NCBI GenBank assembly: GCA_030841105.1
Contig: JAVEDE010000060.1
Coordinates: 20,700 to 84,699, forward strand
From: Pyrinomonadaceae bacterium
GTDB lineage: Bacteria > Acidobacteriota > Blastocatellia > Pyrinomonadales > Pyrinomonadaceae
Direction: 5' to 3'
DNA length: 64,000 nucleotides
How positions within the stretch are numbered: the first letter of the stretch is position 1; the number at the start of each line of letters is the position of its first letter. Below the pieces are notes generated by a model. It was given only the letters and a program-made list of their open reading frames with translations. It searched no databases and had not been told where the DNA came from. The position numbers and the translations under genes are program-made. Positions 43,309 to 51,629 of this stretch are shown here, one piece after another.

Positions 43309-44163
43309 ATGCCCGCCACATTCAACGATCTCGTCGCGCTGATGGCTACCTTGCGCTCGCCGGAAGGATGCCCGTGGGATCGCGAACAGACCTACGCCAC
43401 GCTCGCGCCCATGCTCTTGGAGGAAGCCTACGAGGCTTTCGAGGCTGTCGAAGAAGCACGCGAGGGACGCCCCGAAGAGTTGCGCGGCGAACTCGGCGAC
43501 CTCCTGTTTCAGATCGTCTTCTACGCGCAGGTCGCGGCCGAGCGCGGCGAGTTCACGATTGACGATGTGGTCGAGGCGATTCACGCGAAGATGGTGCGCC
43601 GCCACCCGCACGTCTTCGCGGGCGAGAGCGCGGCCGATTCGGCGGAGGTCTTGCGCAACTGGGAGGCGATCAAGGCCGAAGAGAAACGCGCGGCCGGGAA
43701 GACCGAGGCCGCGAAAGATTCGTCGCTGCTCGACGGCGTGTCGGCCAAAGCGCCCGCGTTGATGGAGGCGCACCAACTGACGACGAAGGCCGCGCGCGTC
43801 GGCTTCGACTGGCAGAACGTGGAACAGATTTTCGACAAGCTGCACGAAGAGGTGGACGAACTTAAAGTTGCTATCGAGGAGAGCAACGCGAGCGGCGACG
43901 GCGACGACGCAGACGCTGCGACCGTCGAAGCCATGCAGGCGCGCGTGCGCGAAGAGTTGGGCGACCTGCTCTTTGTCGTGACGAACATCGCGCGCCATTT
44001 GACGGTCGAACCGGAGGCCGCGTTGAAGTTGACCAACCGCAAATTCCGACGCCGCTTTCGCCACATCGAGCGCGGTCTCGCGGCGCGCGGCCAGTCGCTC
44101 GACGCCGCCACGCTCGACGAAATGGAGGCGCTCTGGCTCGAAGCGAAAAGCAGTGACAAGTAA
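43309..44163 (+). CDS. mazG: Nucleoside triphosphate pyrophosphohydrolase MazG
   Basis: A 284-residue protein with two MazG domains. The first contains PEGCPWDREQTYATLAPMLLEEAYEAFEAVEE and GELGDLLFQIVFYAQVA, the metal-binding EExxE/ExxD pattern. The second contains FDKLHEEVDELKVAIEES and EELGDLLFVVTNIARHL. MazG hydrolyses NTPs to NMP and pyrophosphate and can lower ppGpp or remove damaged nucleotides. A short insert (EESNASGDGDDADAA) interrupts the second domain. The last residues SSDK are encoded by a single GTGACAA unit that provides the stop. Confidence 0.93.
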   Translation: MPATFNDLVALMATLRSPEGCPWDREQTYATLAPMLLEEAYEAFEAVEEAREGRPEELRGELGDLLFQIVFYAQVAAERGEFTIDDVVEAIHAKMVRRHPHVFAGESAADSAEVLRNWEAIKAEEKRAAGKTEAAKDSSLLDGVSAKAPALMEAHQLTTKAARVGFDWQNVEQIFDKLHEEVDELKVAIEESNASGDGDDADAATVEAMQARVREELGDLLFVVTNIARHLTVEPEAALKLTNRKFRRRFRHIERGLAARGQSLDAATLDEMEALWLEAKSSDK

Positions 44164-44259
44164 AGTTTGAGCGAATAAAATATCCGTTGCGCGCGCCAAA
44201 TACGCGTTAATGAACGACGGCAATTTTAGTTCGCTTAGAGTCAGACGGAGGTTTTCGGC

Positions 44260-44961
44260 ATGGCGTTGGTGCAATTCGTGAGTAACTACGACGATCTCTC
44301 GACGGATCGGGGCTATCAATTCAAGTTTCATTGCGACAAGTGCGGCAACGGTTACATGTCGCGGTTTCAAGCGTCGGCCATCGGCACGGCGGGGTCGCTG
44401 CTGCGCGCGGCGGGCGACCTGTTCGGCGGCTGGGCGAGCACGGCCGGTAACTCGGCCTACGACATTCAGCGTTCCGTCGGCGGCAAGGCGCACGACGACG
44501 CGTTAGCCCGCGCGGTCGAAGAGGGCAAAGAGCATTTTCATCAATGCTCGCGTTGCGGCCGTTGGGTCTGCCCGGAAGTCTGCTGGAACGCGAAGGCCGG
44601 GCAGTGCGAAGGGTGCGCGCCGGACTTCCAAGAAGAACTCGCCTCTTCGCACGCCAACGCGAAGGCCGAAGCCGCACGCGAGCAACTCCACGAACGCGCG
44701 CGCCAGACCGACTACGCCTCGAAGATTGACATGGGCGCTGACGCGCACGTGAAAGCCCCGGCGCATACCGACGCCGACTCCGCGGCGCAGCCGCTCGCGT
44801 GCGTCTCGTGCGGCACGGACGTGGGCAAGGCCAAATTCTGCCCCGAATGCGGCACGCCCACACAGCCGCCGCGCCCGACGTGTCAGGGCTGCGGCCATCA
44901 GCCGGAAGCCATCACCAAGTTCTGCCCGGAGTGTGGCGCGAAGATGCCCCTCATCGGCTAG
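44260..44961 (+). CDS. Zinc-ribbon protein with four CxxC clusters
   Basis: A 233-residue protein. It carries CDKCGNGY near residue 29, CSRCGRWVCPEVC and CEGC in the middle, CGTDVGKAKFCPEC and a last CGHQPEAITKFCPECG at the C-terminus. These CxxC pairs would bind two or three zinc ions. The N-terminal half includes a Gly/Ala segment (AIGTAGSLLRAAGDLFGG) that may be membrane-associated. No enzymatic domain. It likely acts as a structural or regulatory zinc-binding protein. The first ATG is used. Confidence 0.82.
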   Translation: MALVQFVSNYDDLSTDRGYQFKFHCDKCGNGYMSRFQASAIGTAGSLLRAAGDLFGGWASTAGNSAYDIQRSVGGKAHDDALARAVEEGKEHFHQCSRCGRWVCPEVCWNAKAGQCEGCAPDFQEELASSHANAKAEAAREQLHERARQTDYASKIDMGADAHVKAPAHTDADSAAQPLACVSCGTDVGKAKFCPECGTPTQPPRPTCQGCGHQPEAITKFCPECGAKMPLIG

Positions 44962-45042
44962 ACGCGACCGACGTTGCGCTAGACGATAAGCGCAACAGTC
45001 GCGCGCGAAAGACGCAAGCGCGTGTTCGCACGCAAACGAAAA

Positions 45043-45074
45043 GAAGGCCGGTTCGTGTGAGCGAACCGGCCTTC
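45043..45074. terminator. Convergent-gene terminator hairpin
   Basis: GAAGGCCGGTTCG faces CGAACCGGCCTTC (13-bp perfect stem, 6-base loop). On the minus strand it is followed by TTTTCG. It sits between convergent genes (44961 plus, 45111 minus) and probably ends the minus-strand M48 transcript. Confidence 0.85.
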
Positions 45075-45110
45075 CGTTGTTACGACTCTGACGAGTTGCG
45101 TCGAGACTCG

Positions 45111-46520
45111 TTAGTCGTTCAGTTGGATGCTGCGCATGATCTGATCGAACGCGCGCTGGTAGTTGCGATAGTCCGACTGCGGCGCGATGGCGTTCATGTA
45201 GAAGATGTCGCCGTTGCGCAACGTGGTCGTGACGACCGTGACGATCTCCGTCTGCCCCGTGACGGGCGAACGGCCGGAGAGCGTGGTGGCGAGTCCGGCG
45301 CGCCCCGAAACGGTGGCGCGACGATAGCCGCCCTGCTGCCGCAGGTACGGGTTGCCCTGCAAGACTTCGCGGAGGTACTGATCGGTCGCAGTGCGCAGGT
45401 CGGTCGTCTGCTCGCGGTCAATGCCGAGGATGACGCCGTGCGTCACGACGTTCTGCCCGACCGCGCCTTCGGGCGCAATCGTCACGGAGTTCTGCCCGGC
45501 GTAGTCGCGCCAGTTGTCGGGCACGCTCAAGCGGAACAGTTGATTGTTGACGGTGCGATAGCGCGTCGAAGGATAGGCCACCTGGCCGCCGGTCGGGTAA
45601 TTCTGCCCGCCGGTCTGCCCGCCCTGACCCTGCGCGATCTCGCCCATCGAAGGCGCGCGACCCTGACCGCGCAGGCGCGCCTGCACGTTCAGAAACTCGC
45701 GCGAGTTGCCGATGGGGTTACGCACCGCGCCGAGCAGTTGCGCCTCTTGGTTGATGCGCGCGTAACGGTTTTCGGGGTTCGGGTGGCTGCTCAAAAATTC
45801 GGGGCCACCGCGCCCGCCCTGCTGCTGGATGGTCTGGAACATGCGCGCCAGATCGCGCGGGTCGTAACCGGCGCGCGCCATGATCTGCGCGCCGAGGATG
45901 TCGGCCTGCGTCTCATACTCGCGCCCGAACTTCAGGAAGTAGACGCCGACGGCCGTCTGCGACCCCTGCCCGATGACACTGCCGACGCCGCCGCCGATGA
46001 CCGCACCCGCAATCGCGCCGATGCCGCCGAGGATGGAATACTTCTGCGCCTTCGTGGCCTGCGCCGTGCCGTGCCTGAGCGCGACGTGGCTGATCTCGTG
46101 CGCCATCACGCCCGCCATCTCGCCCTCCGACTTCGCCGCCTCGATCATGCCGCGATTGACGTACATCGGACCGCCCGGCAAGGCGAACGCGTTGATGTCA
46201 CGCGCGTTGACGAGCTTGAAGCTGTAGCGAAACTCAGGATGGTTGAACTCGCTCGGAATCGCGGAGACCAAACGTTGGCCGACGCGTTCGAGATAAGCGT
46301 TCGCCTCGTAGTCGTTGAGGATCGGTAACTGCTGCTCGGCCTCGCGCGCGGCCTGTTGCCCGGCCTGCACGTCGTCCTGAATCTTATAGCCGTTCTTCGG
46401 CGCGACGATGCGCGTGCCCTGCGCCAGCGCGGACAGCGGCATCAAGGCCACGGTCAAGACCATCAGCCACGCGCAAATGGCGCGGGCGCGGCTTTGATTA
46501 CGGTGGTTAATATTTTTCAT
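45111..46520 (-). CDS. M48-family zinc metalloprotease, exported
   Basis: A 469-residue protein. The start ATG 46520 is preferred: GAAGGAGA precedes it and it yields a signal peptide, MKNINHRNQSRARAICAWLM then a hydrophobic stretch ending ALA. The protease domain shows AFALPGGPMYVNRGMIEAA, the catalytic VMAHEISHVALRHG (HExxH) and FLKFGREYETQADILGAQIMA with the third zinc ligand. The C-terminal 170 residues (RYRTVNNQLFRLSVPDNW, DLRTATDQYLREVLQGN) form a separate domain of unknown fold. It resembles periplasmic BepA/YfgC-like quality-control proteases. Confidence 0.9.
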   Translation of the reverse strand: MKNINHRNQSRARAICAWLMVLTVALMPLSALAQGTRIVAPKNGYKIQDDVQAGQQAAREAEQQLPILNDYEANAYLERVGQRLVSAIPSEFNHPEFRYSFKLVNARDINAFALPGGPMYVNRGMIEAAKSEGEMAGVMAHEISHVALRHGTAQATKAQKYSILGGIGAIAGAVIGGGVGSVIGQGSQTAVGVYFLKFGREYETQADILGAQIMARAGYDPRDLARMFQTIQQQGGRGGPEFLSSHPNPENRYARINQEAQLLGAVRNPIGNSREFLNVQARLRGQGRAPSMGEIAQGQGGQTGGQNYPTGGQVAYPSTRYRTVNNQLFRLSVPDNWRDYAGQNSVTIAPEGAVGQNVVTHGVILGIDREQTTDLRTATDQYLREVLQGNPYLRQQGGYRRATVSGRAGLATTLSGRSPVTGQTEIVTVVTTTLRNGDIFYMNAIAPQSDYRNYQRAFDQIMRSIQLND

Positions 46521-46565
46521 GCTCTCTCCTTCGATCATACGCGGACTCTTACGGTCGGGCGTCCG

Positions 46566-46617
46566 CGTTCTCATTCGTCAGATGCAAACTACGTTCTCAT
46601 TCGTCAGATGCAAACTA
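46566..46617. repeat. Perfect 26-bp tandem duplication
   Basis: The 26-base unit beginning CGTTCTCATTCGTCAGATGC occurs twice without a gap, just upstream of the M48 gene. A recent slippage-type duplication in its promoter region. Confidence 0.85.
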
Positions 46618-46619
46618 AA

Positions 46620-46667
46620 AGAGCGGCGCGAGTTTCCCTCAACCTGACGAGGGGTTCGCGCCGCTCT
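46620..46667 (-). terminator. Terminator of the DUF885-PrcB gene
   Basis: AGAGCGGCGCGA pairs with TCGCGCCGCTCT (12-bp perfect stem). On the minus strand it is followed by TTTTAG. It lies downstream of the minus-strand gene that ends at 46863. Confidence 0.8.
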
Positions 46668-46862
46668 TCTCAAGAAAAGCATCTCCCCCCGAAACCTCTA
46701 ACTCTTCGACGCCGGTCTTGACCTAGCGCCGATTGCTGCAACGGGAGAGCGTTGATTCTGACGTGCCGGAAACTCAGTGAGCGCGCGCCGCGCGCCGTGT
46801 ATCGTTCCGACGTTTCTTTGGATGAATTCGTGCAGTCGCAGGTTGGCCTCCGTCAGCCTTCT

Positions 46863-49175
46863 TCAACCCCTGCGCCCGCGTCCACGCCGCCCGCGCGGTC
46901 TGACAATAATCTTGCGATTTTGTTGCGTTTCCGGCTCTGCCACGCCCTGCCCCTCGTCCGTCAACCTGACGCTCGCGCCCGGCGGCGGATGCGGAATCGA
47001 GACGACGACAAACGGCGACGTGATGACCTGTGTTGTAACGTCTCCGAACGCCGGACGCCGCTCTTTGACCTTCACTGCAAGCACAGTGCCATCACGCCTG
47101 ATCTCCGCGATCTCGATGCTGTAACCGCCCGCGGGCTTCTGCCCCTGATAGACGACGATTGACGCGCGTGAGTTGAAATTGATCTCCGGCTGCGGTCGCC
47201 CGCCGCCGACCAAAGCCCACGCGCGCCGCCAGTCGTTCTCGTTCGTGATCAACTCGACCATCCGCCCACCCTCGTGCCCGCTCAGCGCGCCCGTCGCCAG
47301 CACGGAAAACTCGACGACGTTCGTGCGATCTTCGTCATTCGCGATCGCTACGTTCGACGGCGCGGTCGTGTCGCCGAGCAGAGCCATGCGTAAAATCTTG
47401 ACGGGCGGGCTGCCGTATGCGAGCAGGCGATCGTGAAACTCGCCGAGCCGGAACGACGCGCCCGCACGCGCGCGGTACTCTTCGCGCAACTTTAAAATCT
47501 CCATCTTGCCGAGCGTGTAGACGAGATAGGTCGGGTCGAGCGTGCCGCGACGCGCTTCGCGTTCGGCGTTGGCGCGCTCCATGTAGCCCTCGCGCATGAA
47601 GAACTCCACCCCGCCCTCGTAGGTCATCCCCTGCGTGTGCAGTTTGAGGCCGACGAGGTAGCGACACAGGCGCGACAGCGCGGCCTGCAACTGTGCGAGT
47701 TTCAACTTCGGGTTGTTGCCGCCGAAGCCCTCGTCCAACATCATCTGCTCCGCGTAGTGCGCCCAGCCCTCGATGAAACTCCCTGAGCCGAGCGCGGCGC
47801 GCACGCGCGAAGGCGAGCGACGCGCGGCCAGCAGTTGATAGTAGTGGCCGGGATAGACTTCGTGGATCGAGACGATGGGCAGCGAGTAGCGGTTGTAGAA
47901 ACTGAGGTGCTCCTCTTTGCGCCGCGCGTCCCAAGCGGGATCGGGCGGCGTCACATAGTAGTAAGCCTCGGTCGCGACGCGCTCGAACGCGCCCGGCGTG
48001 TCCATCGAAGCGAAACTCGTCGAGCGCGCGTACTCCGGCGTCTCGGCCACCTGCAAATTTTCGCTCGCGGGCGGCGTCAGAATTTGCTGCGTGCGGACGA
48101 AGGCGCGGATGCGATTCAACTCCGCGCGCGTCTCGCCGACGAGGCCGTCCGCCGAAGGGTGCTCGCGTCCGAGGGTGCGAATCACGTTCATCAAGTCGCG
48201 CCCCGGCGCGATCTCTTCGGCCACGGCGCGCATCTCGTTTTGCGTGCGGCGCAACTCGCGCTCGCCCTCGCGGATCAACACGGCGAGCGGCGTCTCCACC
48301 ATCTCCTCGTAGAGAAGTTTGCGGCGAAAATTTTCCGCGCCGATGGCGTAGTCGCCGTTCGAGCGCGGCAACAGATCAACCCGCAGCCACTCCCTGAACG
48401 CCGTGAGCGCGCGGACGACGCCCTCGTTCGTCGTCTCAAACTCCGCGCGCCGCGCCGCCGGGAGACGACCGCCGCCCGCGCGCTCGAACATCTGCGGCAC
48501 GACCGTTGTGAAGTAATCAATGCTCCCGCCGACCTGCGCGATGGCCGTCTCGGTGTAGATGCGCGGCGGGTTTTGCAGATTGACGCGGGCGTCCGCAAGA
48601 AGGCGCGCGATCTGCCGTTCGCGCGCGACGAGCGCGTCGAGGCGCGCGGCGATGGGCGCGTAGTTGCGCTTCAGAATGTTGTCCACGCCCGACGCGAGCA
48701 GCCGGTTATAGACGTTCGGGTTACGCTGCCACATCCGCACGTCTTCGAGTTCGAGCAACTCCGCGCGCGCGTGCGATTGCAGCACGAGATAATCGTAACG
48801 CGCCTCTGGCGACAGCCTCGTCTCCGCCACGCGCGCAAGCGCCGAGAGCGTGCCGCGCAGACGCCTCATCTCGCGCGCGAGCGCGTCCCCGTCGCGCGCT
48901 TCGAGTACGATGTCGAACTCGTGCACGCCGAGCGCGGTTGCCTCCGACGGGTAGAAGGCGAAGTAACCGCGCAAGTACTCGTCCGCGATCTGCGCCACGC
49001 GCGCGTCCTGCTGCGCCGCCGACGCGTTCGCGCGCACGACCGTCGGCGGCTGGAACACGCGGCGCGGGCGACGACTTCGCTGCGCTAAACTTTCGACGGG
49101 CAGCACGAGTTGAGACAGGGCGAGCACGACTGAGACCACGACGAGCCGCGCGCGGAGTTTGGGAAGCAAAGCCAA
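46863..49175 (-). CDS. Exported DUF885 metallopeptidase-like protein fused to a PrcB C-terminal domain
   Basis: About 770 residues. The TTG start at 49175 is my best guess: AGAGG lies 9 bases upstream and a signal peptide follows (LRARLVVVSVVLALSQLVLP); longer frames start inside another region. The main part is the DUF885 fold, with IADEYLRGYFAFYPSEATALGVHEFD and the zinc-type motif SIHEVYPGHYYQ. Residues from GRMVELITNENDWRRAW to TSPFVVVSIPHPPPG match the PrcB C-terminal domain, known as a protease-complex subunit. The tail is basic (RPRGRRGRGRRG). The fusion of both is unusual. Confidence 0.82.
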   Translation of the reverse strand: MALLPKLRARLVVVSVVLALSQLVLPVESLAQRSRRPRRVFQPPTVVRANASAAQQDARVAQIADEYLRGYFAFYPSEATALGVHEFDIVLEARDGDALAREMRRLRGTLSALARVAETRLSPEARYDYLVLQSHARAELLELEDVRMWQRNPNVYNRLLASGVDNILKRNYAPIAARLDALVARERQIARLLADARVNLQNPPRIYTETAIAQVGGSIDYFTTVVPQMFERAGGGRLPAARRAEFETTNEGVVRALTAFREWLRVDLLPRSNGDYAIGAENFRRKLLYEEMVETPLAVLIREGERELRRTQNEMRAVAEEIAPGRDLMNVIRTLGREHPSADGLVGETRAELNRIRAFVRTQQILTPPASENLQVAETPEYARSTSFASMDTPGAFERVATEAYYYVTPPDPAWDARRKEEHLSFYNRYSLPIVSIHEVYPGHYYQLLAARRSPSRVRAALGSGSFIEGWAHYAEQMMLDEGFGGNNPKLKLAQLQAALSRLCRYLVGLKLHTQGMTYEGGVEFFMREGYMERANAEREARRGTLDPTYLVYTLGKMEILKLREEYRARAGASFRLGEFHDRLLAYGSPPVKILRMALLGDTTAPSNVAIANDEDRTNVVEFSVLATGALSGHEGGRMVELITNENDWRRAWALVGGGRPQPEINFNSRASIVVYQGQKPAGGYSIEIAEIRRDGTVLAVKVKERRPAFGDVTTQVITSPFVVVSIPHPPPGASVRLTDEGQGVAEPETQQNRKIIVRPRGRRGRGRRG

Positions 49176-49428
49176 GAGACAGCACCTCTGTGTGTTGAAG
49201 TTGAATCGGACGAAGTTCGCGCATGCGTGGAGAGACACGCGCGAGATTATCACAAAACGGGCGCGCGCGAAGGCAAAAGAAAAGCCCACCCCTGCTGCTG
49301 CTGCCGACAGGCGGCGGGGAGAAAAAATTTGTAACAGACCACACGTAAAAAGTACGATACGGCCACGAAGTGAAAGGGTCTTCGGTCATCTCACCGCCGC
49401 GCACCGCGCCGGGTTAAGGGGGCAGCGT

Positions 49429-50322
49429 ATGAGCGAAAGCGATCCCGTGTTGGAACTCTATAAGTTGGAGTACGAGAAGGCGGCCGACCGTTATGAAAAT
49501 GTTTACCAATCCATCTGGACTAACTTCTCCTACACGTCTCTGGTGGCGGGCGGCATCCTGACCTTCGGCTCGGCGTCGTTCGACGTGAAAGAGACCGCCG
49601 TCCTGCTGGCCTGCTTCCCGCTCTTCTTCTGGTATCTGGCGACGTTCCTCCCTCTCAACCGGTACGGCGATCAAGCCGCGGAACGCCTTCAAGAGATCGA
49701 GGCCATCGTCAACTGGAAATACAAGACCCGGTTGAACCATTTCACGAAATTCTCCATGCGCGCCGCGGGCGGGATGAAACCACTGACCTCAGTCCGCTTC
49801 GCGCTCGCGATCTTTTTTCTCCTCCTCTTCGTTGTCGCCGTGTTCCTTAGCTACAAAATTTTTATCCTTCTGGGGAAGTGGGAAAACTTCAGAGTGCTCG
49901 GCGGCGTGGCCGCCTTGGCCGAGGTATTTATTCTCGCCGGGATACTCAGAGGCATGCGGCAGGCGTTCCGCGCCAAACACGCCGGACTCAAAGTGCTGTT
50001 GATAGATTTGAACGATTACGCGGCGGTTGAGATCATTAACGTGGAGGGGCTGGCAGAACGTTTCAAACATCTGACCGAGAAAGTGATTAAGAAAGTGTCG
50101 CTGTCGGCGGCGACGGCCGGGGGCATCTCGGTCGAGGAGATAGATTGGGACAGGCTGCGGGTCATCGTCGAGGACGCGTCCGTCCCCGGAATCAAAGCGG
50201 TGCTCGTCTATAAAGAATTCGTCATCGAACCGACGACGGGAGCTAAAGAAAATAAGGGGAGGCTAATGGTGCTGGGGGCTAACGAGTTGAAGGCAATTCA
50301 TGAAAGCGTCTTCCCCGACTAG
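49429..50322 (+). CDS. Membrane protein of unknown function, four TM segments
   Basis: A 297-residue protein starting ATG at 49429 after GGGGGCAG. The N-terminal helix VLELYKLEYEKAADRYENVYQ precedes two close hydrophobic segments (NFSYTSLVAGGILTFGS and ETAVLLACFPLFFWYLATFL). A second pair follows at LAIFFLLLFVVAVFLSYKIF and LGGVAALAEVFILAGILR. The C-terminal 100 residues are soluble. Codon usage looks less GC-biased than the neighbours, suggesting later acquisition. I do not recognise the family. It is divergent to the DUF885-PrcB gene. Confidence 0.75.
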   Translation: MSESDPVLELYKLEYEKAADRYENVYQSIWTNFSYTSLVAGGILTFGSASFDVKETAVLLACFPLFFWYLATFLPLNRYGDQAAERLQEIEAIVNWKYKTRLNHFTKFSMRAAGGMKPLTSVRFALAIFFLLLFVVAVFLSYKIFILLGKWENFRVLGGVAALAEVFILAGILRGMRQAFRAKHAGLKVLLIDLNDYAAVEIINVEGLAERFKHLTEKVIKKVSLSAATAGGISVEEIDWDRLRVIVEDASVPGIKAVLVYKEFVIEPTTGAKENKGRLMVLGANELKAIHESVFPD

Positions 50323-50358
50323 GCGGCCGCGCCAGCCGATCCATCTTTCAACAATCGC

Positions 50359-51096
50359 CTATTTTTTCAACTTGACGTGTTCGTAGAGCCAAGTGGTCGC
50401 GTCGTCGAGTGGCGCGAGGTGGTGCGGCTCGCCTTTCCAGACGCGGACGATGGAGACGATGAGGAAGATGAAGGACGCGAGCCAGAAGATGCCGCCCCCG
50501 AAGCCGCTGCCCGCGAGGCGTCCGACGAAACTCAGCATGAACGAGATCACCAGCATGGCGAGTTGCAGAGCCAAGCCTTGCGCCGCGTGGAAACGGACGC
50601 GCGTTTCCGTGCGCGGGACGATCAGCAGTTCGATGAACGCGCCGACCATGCCGATGTAAAAAGGCACGTAGGGCAAGACGAGCGCGAGGTTTTCGGGGAT
50701 GCCGACGCCTGCGACCGGGCGCGACGTGGGCGGCGCGATCTGTTGCCCGTGCGGCGCGCCCACCATCGGCGCGGTGCGTCCCAAGTTGGTGGGCGCAGTC
50801 TGTTGATAAGTGGGTTGCTGGTACGTCGGCTGTTGATAGGTCGGCTGCTGGTACGTCGGTTGTTGATACGTGGGCGTCGGCGTTGGCGTCTGAGTTGGCG
50901 GCACGAAGACGGAGGGGTAAGGTTGCGAGAGCACGTCGTCAATGCGGCGCGTGGGCGCGTCGGCGTCCGGGTTCAGGCGTGCCTGTTCGTTCGTGGTGCG
51001 CGCCGTCTCGCGCGCCGCGCTGCCGAGTTGTTCGGTCTCGCGGACGAACTCCGGATCGAGCGGGTCTGTATCGTACTTGCTTCGCTTCTCGGACAT
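50359..51096 (-). CDS. DUF4870-like membrane protein with YQQPT repeats
   Basis: A 245-residue protein. The N-terminal half is disordered and contains five tandem YQQPT units encoded by a 15-bp repeat (about 50800-50880). The C-terminal half has three hydrophobic segments: ENLALVLPYVPFYIGMVGAFIELLIV, FHAAQGLALQLAMLVISFMLSFV and GIFWLASFIFLIVSIVRVWKG. The RFHAAQ motif is typical of DUF4870/Tic20-like proteins. Function unknown, probably an inner membrane protein. The repeat length may vary between strains. Confidence 0.8.
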   Translation of the reverse strand: MSEKRSKYDTDPLDPEFVRETEQLGSAARETARTTNEQARLNPDADAPTRRIDDVLSQPYPSVFVPPTQTPTPTPTYQQPTYQQPTYQQPTYQQPTYQQTAPTNLGRTAPMVGAPHGQQIAPPTSRPVAGVGIPENLALVLPYVPFYIGMVGAFIELLIVPRTETRVRFHAAQGLALQLAMLVISFMLSFVGRLAGSGFGGGIFWLASFIFLIVSIVRVWKGEPHHLAPLDDATTWLYEHVKLKK

Positions 51097-51142
51097 AGCC
51101 TTTATTACGAATCGCGCGTGCCGCAGGTTCGCCCCTTCTGCT

Positions 51143-51625
51143 TCAACTCTCGACGACGGCGTATTCTACCCTCTCCCACAAGGTTTCGCTCCTAAAAATA
51201 CGAAACGCGCGCAGGCTCGCTGAAGCAACTGGGTCTGCTCCGGCCTCTGCTTCGTCGTCCGCGATGCCGATGATGAAGTAGATGGCCGACGGGTGATAGG
51301 CCAGACGCACGTCCGACTCTGAGGGCGCGGGCGCGGACTCGCGCGGGTGCGAATGATAGATGCCGAGCAGTTGCTCGCCGCGCGCGCGCATCGTGCGTTG
51401 CGCCTCGCACAAATCCTGCGGGTCGCCGTCGTAGGCCACGCGCGGGTCGGGCGCGCGGTTGCGCAGGCGATAGACTGACGCCCCGACGCCTTCCGCGTCG
51501 CCGCCGACGAGGCCGCAACACTCCGCGGGGCGTGCCTCGCGCGCGTGCGCCAGCATCTCTTCAACTTGCGCGCGACGGATCGTGACGATAAGCCGCTCCC
51601 CTTCTGTGTGTCCGCTGTCCGGCAA
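51143..51625 (-). CDS. M67-family JAMM metallopeptidase (Mov34/MPN)
   Basis: A 160-residue JAB1/MPN+ protein. It has PAECCGLVGGD (the Glu-Cys-Cys-Gly opening) and GIYHSHPRESAPAPSESD, the complete JAMM zinc motif HxHP...SxxD, with the upstream Glu. Related enzymes remove ubiquitin-like or sulfur-carrier modifications (CysO/MoaD-type). It lies 4 bases downstream of the amidohydrolase gene, so the two are co-transcribed. No sulfur-carrier protein is visible in the window. Confidence 0.88.
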   Translation of the reverse strand: MPDSGHTEGERLIVTIRRAQVEEMLAHAREARPAECCGLVGGDAEGVGASVYRLRNRAPDPRVAYDGDPQDLCEAQRTMRARGEQLLGIYHSHPRESAPAPSESDVRLAYHPSAIYFIIGIADDEAEAGADPVASASLRAFRIFRSETLWERVEYAVVES

Positions 51626-51629
51626 AACT

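Noticed and set aside
50800..50880. CRISPR-like repeats
   Set aside because: 15-bp in-frame repeats encoding YQQPT inside the DUF4870-like gene.
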